Source: Antedon mediterranea
Taxonomy: Eukaryota; Echinodermata; Crinoidea; Comatulida; Antedonidae
Assembly (NCBI RefSeq): GCF_964355755.1
Contig: NC_092670.1
Location: forward strand, 16,183,201-16,243,200
DNA: 60,000 bases
Reading direction: 5' to 3'
Shown here: one piece after another, positions 48,087-59,400 of the stretch
How positions within the stretch are numbered: position 1 is the stretch's first letter
Layout of the letters: every line of letters starts with the position of its first letter
Position numbers and translations under genes: made by a program
Notes under the pieces: generated by a model
What the model saw: the letters and a program-made list of their open reading frames with translations, nothing else
Told to the model about the DNA's origin: nothing
The model's database searches: none

Positions 48087-48102
48087 CCCCCCCCCCCCCC
48101 CC
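48087..48102. repeat. poly(C) tract
   Basis: Sixteen consecutive C after CCCCTT, striking in AT-rich DNA. The length is prone to sequencing error. Confidence 0.95.
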
Positions 48103-48608
48103 TACGCTTCATGTTGCTGGTTTGGTAGCGAATAATACTAATGGTCTATTTGAGTTCACAAGTTTAAAAAAGAGGAAGAAAGTAAAATAAAAGAAAAATC
48201 AGACTATGAGAAGGTGAATCAAGATGGTGAGAGATAGAGACGCGTTTTAATATTACTCCGCCTTTTTTCTATTTAAAAATAGAAAAATACATAAGTATAA
48301 TATTATTAACGTTGTTCCATTTGTTAAATAAATTAACCCAATTCGAAATCGGCATGATTAAACCTACAATTAATATTATGTATGTATTCACACAAATAAC
48401 TACTATCATTATTATTGTATTAGTCTATTTTGTTCCGCGATTAAACGACGCTCTAGAGTGTAGTTAAAACCAACAAATATAATTATATTATTGAAGAAGT
48501 TCCCGGTATATTCATTGTAGAGATTATAATAATATCGCCCACCGGGCAATGCCTTTTTTATTCTGCTTCCGTAGGTGATTGGAATCATCGTCATATTTTA
48601 GACCATTT
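48103..48608. other. intergenic, nothing recognised
   Basis: AT-rich spacer between the C-tract and the foldback element. Confidence 0.45.
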
Positions 48609-49057
48609 ATACTGTAAAAATAGTGTTTAGATCTTAGGTATTTTGTACCCACTTTTTCTACACATTTAATCTTAAACATGTTTAGATATGAAACATGTTT
48701 AGGTTCTAAACACATTCTAAACATGTAGTCTGTATCCAACTCAACACATCAGTGACGTGTTGATTGTTAAACATATGGAGCAATATAAAACACGTTTAGG
48801 CTTTTTTCCGCCACAATAAAATCGTATGCACGCAACGCTAAACACGTACATAAACATGTTGACTGCTACTAGCATGTGGAGAAATTAAACATACTATAGT
48901 GACATTACATGTTGACTGCTGCTAAACGAGTGAAGAAAAACAACATGTAGCTATAAATACGTTTAGGTTTTAAACACGTTAAACATGTAGCTACGTGTTT
49001 AAAAGCTAAATGTGTGAGAAAAGTGGATACAAAATCTATACACTATTTTTACACTGC
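48609..49057. mobile_element. foldback/MITE-like element with long inverted ends and ACATGT-rich interior
   Basis: The left end (ACTGTAAAAATAGTG, then ATTTTGTACCCACTTTTTCT and ACACATTTA) returns inverted at the right (AAATGTGTGAG, AAAAGTGGATACAAAATC, CACTATTTTTACACT), giving arms of about 60 bp. The 330 bp interior is packed with AAACATGTT/AACATGTAG and CACGTTTAGG words in both orientations, so the whole element could fold back. Non-coding. The AGTGTAAAAATAGTG end faintly recalls hAT-type termini, but no 8 bp target duplication is clear. Confidence 0.82.
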
Positions 49058-50012
49058 AAAATCATGGGCCAGCAGGCTTGGTAGTCGACGTTGACATAGA
49101 AGTTTATAATAACAATGAATAAATTAAACAACAAATCGGTTAGTTAATACTGTTATTAAAATTGGAATAATAAGATCGCACAATCATTGTAATCAACTTT
49201 TATTGATTGAGAGTCGGCTATTAAATTTGAATTTAATAAGTAAACAGTAATTATGGAATATTAAACCTAAATATGAATTGAATAAAATTGTACTTGAGAT
49301 TCAAATGATATTAAAGTGTAGACATTATATCTTCATTACGGCATAATGGTGTTATTACTTTTTATAATGGAAATTGGCACATGAAATTTAAAATTCAAAT
49401 TAAAACACATGAGATAGTGCATTAATTACAATCAGATCATTGACGATGTACAACAGGGACATATGTATTTATAATAATACTAATATATAAAGAGAGATAA
49501 TAAATAAATAAATGCCTGTTTTTAACCAGGGACGAGTTAGGTTGTAATTTCACAGACACTCTTTCGTGAAAATGAACAATAATAATAATATCCATACTGA
49601 TATGATTTCTTCTTACTCAATATACATATAATCATATCGGGTTATCATAATACTTATATTTTGCGGCTCAGATTTAAAATTGTCTTTTAAAACAAAGAAT
49701 CATTGCAGTCATGACAAAAATAGGTTGTCTCCTGTACACGTTACCGAACATGTTACGTTTTTTATTGTTATTAAGTCCAAATTCATTTATAAAGAGACAA
49801 ATTACAAATCGAAAACATTCACTTGATACCGTATTACATTCAGTATTTCATTCGAATTTGTAGTTAATTATCGACGTTTTACGTGAGCGTCGATTTCTCC
49901 TGTGCCAGGTTAGTTAAATAAATTGGGCAGATCTGAGTTATTAACCTGCCAACGAACATGTGTACAAAGTAAAGCAGGTTGATGAAATGAGATGAAACAA
50001 ACTTCATTTTAG
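49058..50012 (+). promoter_or_regulatory. ELAC2 upstream region / probable promoter and 5' UTR
   Basis: AT-rich to about 49860, then a mixed segment with CGACGTTTTACGTGAGCGTCG (49873-49893). The coding frame is closed by TAG directly before ATG 50013. CAG|GTTAGT at about 49909 and TTCATTTTAG ending at 50012 could form a 5' UTR intron of roughly 100 bases. No TATA box is placed with confidence. The transcription start is unknown. Confidence 0.4.
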
Positions 50013-50482
50013 ATGAATTTGTCGATATTGCAAATCAGTGTAAGAAAGAGAGGTCGATATTTATTAAGCACATTTGAAAGTAAATATTGTCGTCATGTAA
50101 GCTGTATAATATCGAATGGAAGCACCAAAAAACACTTAGCGAAGCTAGGCCCAGATAAACAAATAATTGATTGTGAAACGTGGCTATTATCGCGGTCAAG
50201 ACTCAACAAAACCCAGTCGCTCATTAGAGAAAGCTTTGCACACCGTGGGCCTAGAGAATTTCGAACTTTCACAGCATCAAACCTGTGTTATGCGAAAGAA
50301 GACGGTAGTCTGCTAAAATTAATTGACAAAATGTCTGTCTATCAAACTGCCTCTTTCACGAAAAAGAGAAATAAACAACAACAACGACCAAAGCAGAGTA
50401 TTGGAACATTTTCATTGCAGGTGATCGGTACAGGTTCCCTGGAATGCCCTCCTAGCATATTGGTCATTGCGAATTCAAACAG
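50013..50482 (+). CDS. ELAC2: ELAC2 exon 1 (first coding exon)
   Basis: Starts at the only ATG that keeps the whole frame; TAG precedes it. The first 30 residues are basic and hydroxyl-rich with few acids (MNLSILQISVRKRGRYLL), compatible with a mitochondrial presequence. A second in-frame ATG at 50331 (MSVYQTASFTKKR) could give a nuclear form, as alternative starts do in human ELAC2. Ends with IANSN and two bases of Arg. The extension is roughly 90 residues longer than in human and matches nothing I know. Confidence 0.88.
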
Positions 50483-53400
50483 GTAACAATAAGGCCAAAT
50501 TGAATAAAATATAAGGACATTTTTTGTAGAGTTATTTATTACACAAAAGACATTTTAAATTACCTGCTAGTCATTCTAATCTAAATCTGGTATCGCCCAG
50601 GTAGGGTTTCATGATGAAAAATGATATCAAGCACATGTTACTAACTAATAGTAAATTTAACTTTATATATATATATATATATATGTATTGTTCTTTCCAG
50701 AAACAAGTTAAAATAACATTGATAAAATTTTTAACATGACACCCCCTGCCAGGCCAAATTTGTATAACCTCGGCCATTCATATGAGTGCCCAAGTGGAAC
50801 ATCTTGAGCTTGCTTGTATTTGCTACATAAACTCTTTTAGAATTTAACATTTTCAAACCCCCCATAATAAATATATTTAGGCCCCTAACATTGTATTTTA
50901 TTTTATTATAGTGATTTACTTTTCGCTAAATAAGTATTTAATTTGAAGATATTTTGCTGGGTTTTTTTTATACCATAGGTACCTGTTTAATTGTGGGGAA
51001 GGGGTTCAACGACTACTAATGGAAAATGGGTAAGAACTTAATTTGCCATTTTATTAGATATCATTACATCATCAATATTGATCATAAAGATCTGATTACA
51101 TAATCATAATCATTGTTATCATAAATGTTCTTATAGTTTACAGTAATATTGTTATCATAAATGTTCTTATAATATTGTTATCATAAATGTTCTTATAATA
51201 TTGTTATCATAAATGTTCTTATAATATTGTTATCATAAATGTTCTTATAATATTGTTATCATAAATGTTCTTATAATATTGTTATCATAAATGTTCTTAT
51301 AATATTGTTATCATAAATTTTCTTATAGTATTGTTATCATAAATGTTCTTATAATATTGTTATCATAAATGTTCTTATAATATTGTTATCATAAATGTTC
51401 TTATAATATTGTTATCATAAATGTTCTTATAATATTGTTATCATAAATGTTCTTATAATATTGTTATCATAAATGTTCTTATAATATTGTTATCATAAAT
51501 GTTCTTATAATATTGTTATCATAAATTTTCTTATAGTATTGTTATCATAAATGTTCTTATAATATTGTTATCATAAATGTTCTTATAATATTGTTATCAT
51601 AAATGTTCTTATAATATTGTTATCATAAATGTTCTTATAATATTGTTATCATAAATGTTCTTATAATATTGTTATCATACATGTTCTTATAATATTGTTA
51701 TCATAAATGTTCTTATAATATTGTTATCATAAATGTTCTTATAATATTGTTATCATAAATGTTCTTATAATATTGTTATCATAAATGTTCTTATAATATT
51801 GTTATCATAAATGTTCTTTTAATATTGTTATCATAAATTTTCTTATAATATTGTTATCATACATGTTCTTATAATATTGTTATCATAAATGTTCTTATAA
51901 TATTGTTATCATAAATGTTCTTATAATATTGTTATCATAAATGTTCTTTTAATATTGTTATCATACATGTTCTTATAATATTATCATAAATGTTCTTATA
52001 ATATTGTTATCATAAATGTTCTTATAATATTGTTATCATAAATGTTCTTATAATATTGTTATCATAAATGTTCTTATAATATTGTTATCATAAATGTTCT
52101 TATAATATTGTTATCATAAATGTTCTTATAATATTGTTATCATACATGTTCTTATAATATTGTTATCATAAATTTTCTTATAGTATTGTTATCATAAATG
52201 TTCTTATAATATTGTTATCATAAATGTTCTTATAATATTGTTATCATAAATTTTCTTATAATATTGTAATCATAAATGTTCTTATAATATTGTAATCATA
52301 AATGTTCTTATAATATTGTTATCATACATGTTCTTATAATATTGTTATCATAAATGTTCTTTGTTTAAACGTTTCTTTGTTTAGGGTGAAGAATATTTCA
52401 AGATTAGAACATGTTTTTTTGACCAAAATGCATTGGGAAAACATTGGAGGTCTGATAGGTAATCAACTTCAGTGTTTTAAAATGAATCTTTTAATAGTAA
52501 ATAAATAGGTTTAGTTTGTGTGGTGCACCATGTAAGGAATAATATTTAATTTGGGAAAATTGAATGATATACAAATAATGAATGTTTATGTGTTGGATGG
52601 TAATACTTCATGAGTTGAAAGTTTGAAATATTGCTCTACAAAAATGTTACTTAAATGAGTGTCATTTCTGTAATACAAAACAAAAAATAGATGGCGCTAT
52701 TGAATTTCATGCCGAGATGTTTTTTTTTTCAGATAATTTTTATTGTGCCTGGGATAATTTCTTTTTTTGTACAAAAAAAGCTGAATCGCATATAATGTCA
52801 ATAGCGTCCAGTAGTGCAGACTTTTACATGCCATGTGACCTACAACCATCCAATCAAATGACAAGAATATATTTAGGTGTTATAAATAAAACACTTTATT
52901 GTTATTATCTTCTTTATTAAATTTTTATGCTAGATTTTATCCATATTTTAGGTATGACAATTACTCTGAAGAATATTGGTCTGCCAAAAGTTTACTATCA
53001 TGGTCCGCCAAATATGGTATGTCAAAATGATTATATTTCCTAAATTAGTGGTATAAATCACTAAATACAACATACAAGCATACAATAAGTTCACCAAAAG
53101 TTACTGAGATTTTTGTTGGGTAACCAATCCCGTGCTCTTCTGGCATAATTACATTGTGTACAAAATACAGAGTTTAGCTATACATACAGAATGGTAATCA
53201 ACTCCCTCATTTATCTTCTTTTAAAGCAAAACTTTGTTGATGCCCTACAAATATTCGCAAAGCATGAGACAATAAACATAAGTAAGTATGATAATTTCTC
53301 TAACAAAGCAATAGCTGTAAATTATACTGCAGTAATTGCAGTAAACTATATATATTATTATTATATTGATTGCATACAGTAATTAATATATACCTAGTTA

Positions 53401-56400
53401 CTTTTACATTTAGGTCTACGCCCTTACACAGATGGAGTATTTGAAACTGAATATATGAAAGTTACACCGGTTGCTATTTTTGGTAAGTACGTTAGGTTTG
53501 AGTCCATGATACAGGTGTCACATGTGAAACACAAGAAGCTGAATATGGATACAACACTAAGCACTGGCTGTCACAGTCAGCAATTTGCTTTTGCGATAGT
53601 ACAGTATCTTTATCTTATTCTTTATGAGACAATAACGACTTTAATGCCCTACAAGTTTCACAGATATTAACTAAATAATCGTTAGATTATGCACTTACAG
53701 CCTTGTTGAACTAAACATCAAAGCAACATTTTAATATAGCATCAAGCAAATGTTGCTTTTATAATAGACTTGCATCATTGACCTTGGTTTAAAAAAATTT
53801 GTATGAAATGTGAGGTTTCTTTTTTTTAATTATATTGTTTGTTTTTTTTTCAAGAATAGGTCAACGTACGATTATAATAGGAAGAACTTTGTAATTATTT
53901 GTTATATACAAAGTAATGTATTGAGGCCAATAACTATCGCATTGCCTGTGGTTATCTCTTAGTGTAGTGATCTCAAAGCTATACTGAATATTGTAATATT
54001 AATATTAAAATTATTGAATTAAAAGTTTGGCGTGTATATTAAAATTTGATGAAGCCATTACAATAGTTCCTTTTACCTTCTCATCCTCGGAACAATCTCA
54101 GAGATAAAAATTTTTTTCCAATGCCTTGAACAGATTTTAACATTTTCAATTACTACAAAATCCTCTTTTTTTTTAAAGAAAATCAATCAGAATCTAATGA
54201 TTCAGTTCAAACGACAACCAGGCATTCTGAAAGTACTAGTGATTCCATTGAGAGTAGTGGAAGAACCACTCCTTCAAAAGCAACTTCACCAGATGTAGCT
54301 ACTACTACAGAGAGATCACCAGATGATAGGCCAACTACTTTAAGTGATGTTGTCTTAAATATGAATGTTAAACAGAGCTTGCCTAGTGAGTGAATTCGTC
54401 ATTGACCAAAAACAGTTTAATTTTCAATATATTTTTAAATAAAACAATATTATGTTATTATATATTAGTTGTTATAGTAGAAATATAATAAAGTGTTTAT
54501 TAAATCCACTGAATGTCACTGATAAAAATACACAATTCACTAGAATATAGGCAGAAGAAAGATTGAGTGGTAAATGTTCTTTGCATTTTTGAATTAATCA
54601 TAGAATAGCATTAAATATGTCTTATCTGCTCTAATAGCAGTTGGCAGATTCAAATAATTCTATGTGAAAAAAAATATTTTTCAAATAAATAACTAGGATT
54701 AAAAAGTTGATTTGATTGATATTGAAATTACTAACTGATTATATGATTGATGACCCGACTAAAGTATTTTCATGATTGATCTTTCACCTGTGATAGATAT
54801 GCAAATTAGTGTAGTTATGCAAATTAGTTATGCAAATTAGATGTGGTGATTGATTCACATAAGTTTCAAGGATTGATTGGTTGATTGAGTGTTTAGCAAA
54901 ATGAATTATATTTTAACGTATTTCGAAAACCTGGGTTAGATTTATATAGGTATACGTTATTAAAAACATTTCTAGCAGTTGATTGATTGATTTTATTTAC
55001 AGGTGCAAAGAAAAAGAGGTCGAGTCCTAATCTTACAGTAGCCTACATATGCAAGGTAAGTGTATGCGATGCATGTGCATCATTTTTGTCAAGTTCATTC
55101 AGCGTTTAAAACAATTTGTGAATGTAGTATATATGTGACTCTGTTGCTACTTTTGAGGAAAGTAAATGGTTACAGGTGTAGTGAAATTGTTAACATGATT
55201 GAGTTATAAAGGCAAAGCCTGTGGTCAGGATAGTTGTTTTTTTGCACAAAAGGGGAACGAAATTAAGATACTGTAGGCTAGTTAGGCCTTTTTACCATTA
55301 GTCAAAAAAAGGCACAAATCCAGCTGGCTACAGGCTTGTCTAATAAAAAAAAAAAAAAAAATGTTTCAGTGTCATACTTGAAAGACGAGCCAATGAGAGT
55401 AAAGCATCTTGCTCCTTACCAAAGGACGTACAGTAGGCCATCATATTGCTGTCGACTCTTCAAGTACCAGAATTTTTTTGTCTCGCATTTAAAAAAAAAT
55501 GAATTTAATTAATTTTAATTAAAAACAATAAAAAATACCAGAATTTCTGGAAAAACAGACAAGATTGGTATACTCTATATTGAGAGAGTAGACTTTGAAA
55601 CTTGTTTACAAAAAAAAGTTTTTTTTGTAATCCTAAAGTATGACTTTTAAAAGCTATATATATAATAAATAAAATCACTGTAATAAATTCTAAACCTATA
55701 TTTCTTCAATTTATAGGTTCCCAAACGAACAAGAAGCGTAATCATTGAAAAAGCTTTAGCTTTAGGCCTTCCACCGTAAGTGCTTATTCTTTTTATCATC
55801 GTATTATATTGCAATAAATTTGCGTTTTCACAAGATGAGTGTTTCTTCAGTCTACTAACTCTATCATAATCTGCGATTCTAATTCTCTCATGAAGCCGTC
55901 CGGTGCCAGCTATACAAATAAAATCTGACGTAAATTTGCGAGGATACGTAATTGTCGATTAGATGTGTCGTAATAACACTTGTTGTTTTTATGCAACATT
56001 TACTGCGTAGCTTTGAACTTGGTTTTATGTCTTAAGGGAATCATTTAACAGTGTTTTTGAAATATCCCTCCATTGAATCTGAACAGAAGAATGGCAAAAG
56101 AAATTAAAAAGAAGTTATAAGGGTGCGAAGAAATCAACGAAACACCCTTGCTGCACTATTAATAGTATCATTCTCACGGGATTATAACAGCCAGCGTAGT
56201 TTTCAGACAATTTTTATGTATATAATTTTTTCTGGCGGAAAGCACATAATTGTGTTAAAATGTGTGTTAAATGTAATTTAGACTGTAATGAAGAAATTGA
56301 GAAGAGATCTATTTAGAAGTCGGAAATGTAAAGTTGATGAGGACACCTTATAATGGATGATGATTTTGATAAATTGTTGATGTTTTTGACCCAGAATAAC

Positions 56401-59400
56401 CAACACATTTTTTTCAGAATTTTGCATCGTAATTTTGTCATATTGAGAATATCTTGATGCTTTTTAAAGGTCAAATGATCCTGTAGATGAATTTATTCCT
56501 TCAAGGCCTAGAACAACAAGGCATCATTCTTCTGTCTCTTTTGAGGCCTAAGTGTCTAATTTCAACAACTGCTTTAAATTTAATGATAAATTTCTTTATT
56601 TGAGATGGAATGTTTAAATGTTTGTGCTTGTGTGATATGCATACTCATAATGTTATCTGACTATATGTTGTTATACTTAGAAAGATATTAAATATAAATC
56701 ATTATATTATTATTACTTTTTATTTCAGAGGTCCAAAATATACAGAACTAAAAAATGGCTTCACAGTAAAAACAGAATCTGGACAAGAGGTAATTATTTA
56801 GTTCAGCTTTCTTCAGTAAAATAAAACAGACACTAAAATAAAAATACTTTACTGCAGTAGTGACAAGATTGTTGCAGTAAGCTAACATACTGCAGAAGAT
56901 TAATATTGTAGAATAGTACTTTATCACAATAAAGACAATATAATCACTTGTTTTGAACATCCCTCTATTCAGGTGACACCCATTAAGGGGACACTTTGCA
57001 GTAAAACAGACAAAGAGAAATATATGTTTTAAAAGTATAGCTAAATCCTATTTAGAGGAAACACCTATTAAGGTGACACTTTCCTGTAAAACGGACAAGG
57101 ATAAATATATGTTTTAAAAGTATTAGCTAACTCTTATTTAAGGAAACACCTATTAAGGTGACACTTTGTTGGATAACAGCACAAATAAAAATGTGCTAAA
57201 GCACTCATAGAAATTTGTTTCACAACTTGAATCATTTTACTTCACAAGTTTGTACAAATGTGCTGTGTAATTTGCTCTTATTTATTCTATTGTTGTTCTT
57301 TAATGAATGTTAATAGGATGATGATACCTCTGACCTTGATTGTGATTGACTAAGCAATCTAACAGTCTTTGACGTTGATTTATCATGTTAATTATCACCT
57401 CTCTTATGGATTTGTCTAACGAGCTATACTATTAATGTTGCCAAAATATATGCAGAGATAACTTTATCTTTGTTAAATTGTATATAATTATATTAATGTT
57501 TCGATAATCACAGGCAGAATTTTTAAAGTGTTTTGTGTATTCGTTTGAACGTGTGACACTTGGCTTAATTCCTTTTGAGATGAGTTATATCTTTGTTAAA
57601 ATGTTACCTAATGCTAATTTATATGCAGCTAAAACGTTAATATCAATAGAATCTGATTAATGAAAAGTTCTGGAATTTGTTAATATTATTAAGCTCTGTC
57701 TACACTGTCAAAGTTTATGTGACCCAAAAAATATGATGTGCCCATATATGGACATGATGATGTCATGTCCCTACCCATCACACTTTTGATAGTGTAGACA
57801 GAGCTTATATGGGATAGCGGACTCATTTGAGTTCCGGCATACATACTTAAAATGCCTTCCTAATTTATTTTATATATGTTATATTGTTTGCTACAGTTTG
57901 TAATTATGCTGGTCGAATAACCAAATTGATTAAGTATATTACAATTTAGTATAGAATATCATTTAATAGTTTTTTGTTTTGTTCTTAGGTTAATCCAGAT
58001 GATGTTCTTGGTCCAGATATTCCTAGTCATCCATTCATAGGTTAGATTTTAAATATTAAATAACATTTATCTTTTTGAAATCAGAAAATAAAATCAATTT
58101 AATTAGCATATTTGGTTTGTATAGAATTATCATTATAATAATTAATATAATTAACTTAATTTTCATTACATTTCTAGTGCTACAGTGCCCGTCGATTAAT
58201 TACCTTGATTCACTCTGCCAAAATGAAGCACTACAAAGGTATGTTAAATAAAAACAACATCTTTGATGATTTGTGGCCTAGCCTGGGGAATTGTGAAATG
58301 AGAAAGAAGCTATGAAGGCAGGAGTACAGTGGGGATGTGGAAGTAGGATTTGGGGCCTAGCCTGGGGAATTGTGAAATGAGAAAGAAGCTAGGAGGGAAT
58401 ATATTGAGAATAGCTATGAAGGCAGAAGGACAGTGGGACTGTGGAAGTAGGATTTGTGGCCTGGGGAATTGTGAAATGAGAAAGAAGCTAGGAGGAAAGT
58501 TTAGATTGAGAATAGCTATGAAGCCATGAGGACAGTGGGGCTGTGGAAGTAGGATTTGCTGAGGTTTTGGCCTGAAGAATGGTGAAATGAGAAAGAAGAT
58601 AGGAGGGAAGGGTAGATTGAGAATAACTGTAGCTATGAAGGCTGGAGAACAGTGGGGCTGGGAGTAGGATTTACTTTAATCAAAGGATGTAACTGATATG
58701 ATTCAAATAATATATGTTATTAACTTATTTTTGCAGGTGTCAGGCTGGGGATGGTGAAGACTCTGCAAGGTTTATTATCCATATTACACCATCAGAAGTT
58801 ATCCAGCATCCCCGCTATAAAGACTGGATGAAAAGGTATGTAATCTTTATTGCAGCTACCAACATATTTCTTAAGCGTGGTTCCCACTAGGGACGCAACG
58901 CAAGGACGTAAAGCAACGCAAGTGAATTGACCAATCACAAGCGATGGCTTATTCGCTTGTGATTGCTAACTGTCTATAACTTCGCTTCTCATTGGTTAAA
59001 ACGCTTGCGTTGCGTTTACGTCCTTGCAACATGACTTTACCTGTACATTACTATATATTTTAATGTCATTCTTTGTGTTTTTTGGATTTGGTGAAATATA
59101 ATAAATAATGAATTGTTTAATTTGATATTACTGTATTTACTTTACTTGGATAGATTTCACCCCGAGGCTGAGCATTTAATCGTAAACAACTGCCAGGTCA
59201 GTGCATCTCACGAGTCGGCAAGGGGTTTACAGGCTAAACTGAACCTGATGCACCCTCAGATATTTCCCTTGCTGTATGAGCCTAAGAGGATAGATCTGGG
59301 CTTGGATGACAATAGTTTGAAGGTTGTACAAGCCGAGACATACATGAGGTATCATATCTACCCTCCTACAGGAGTTGATAGGTAGGATTTCTGTTGTACA

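Noticed and set aside
53455-53670. Frame running past ELAC2 exon 6 into the intron
   Set aside because: The GTAAGT donor at 53483 and the phase match to exon 7 show the true exon end; the rest is read-through.
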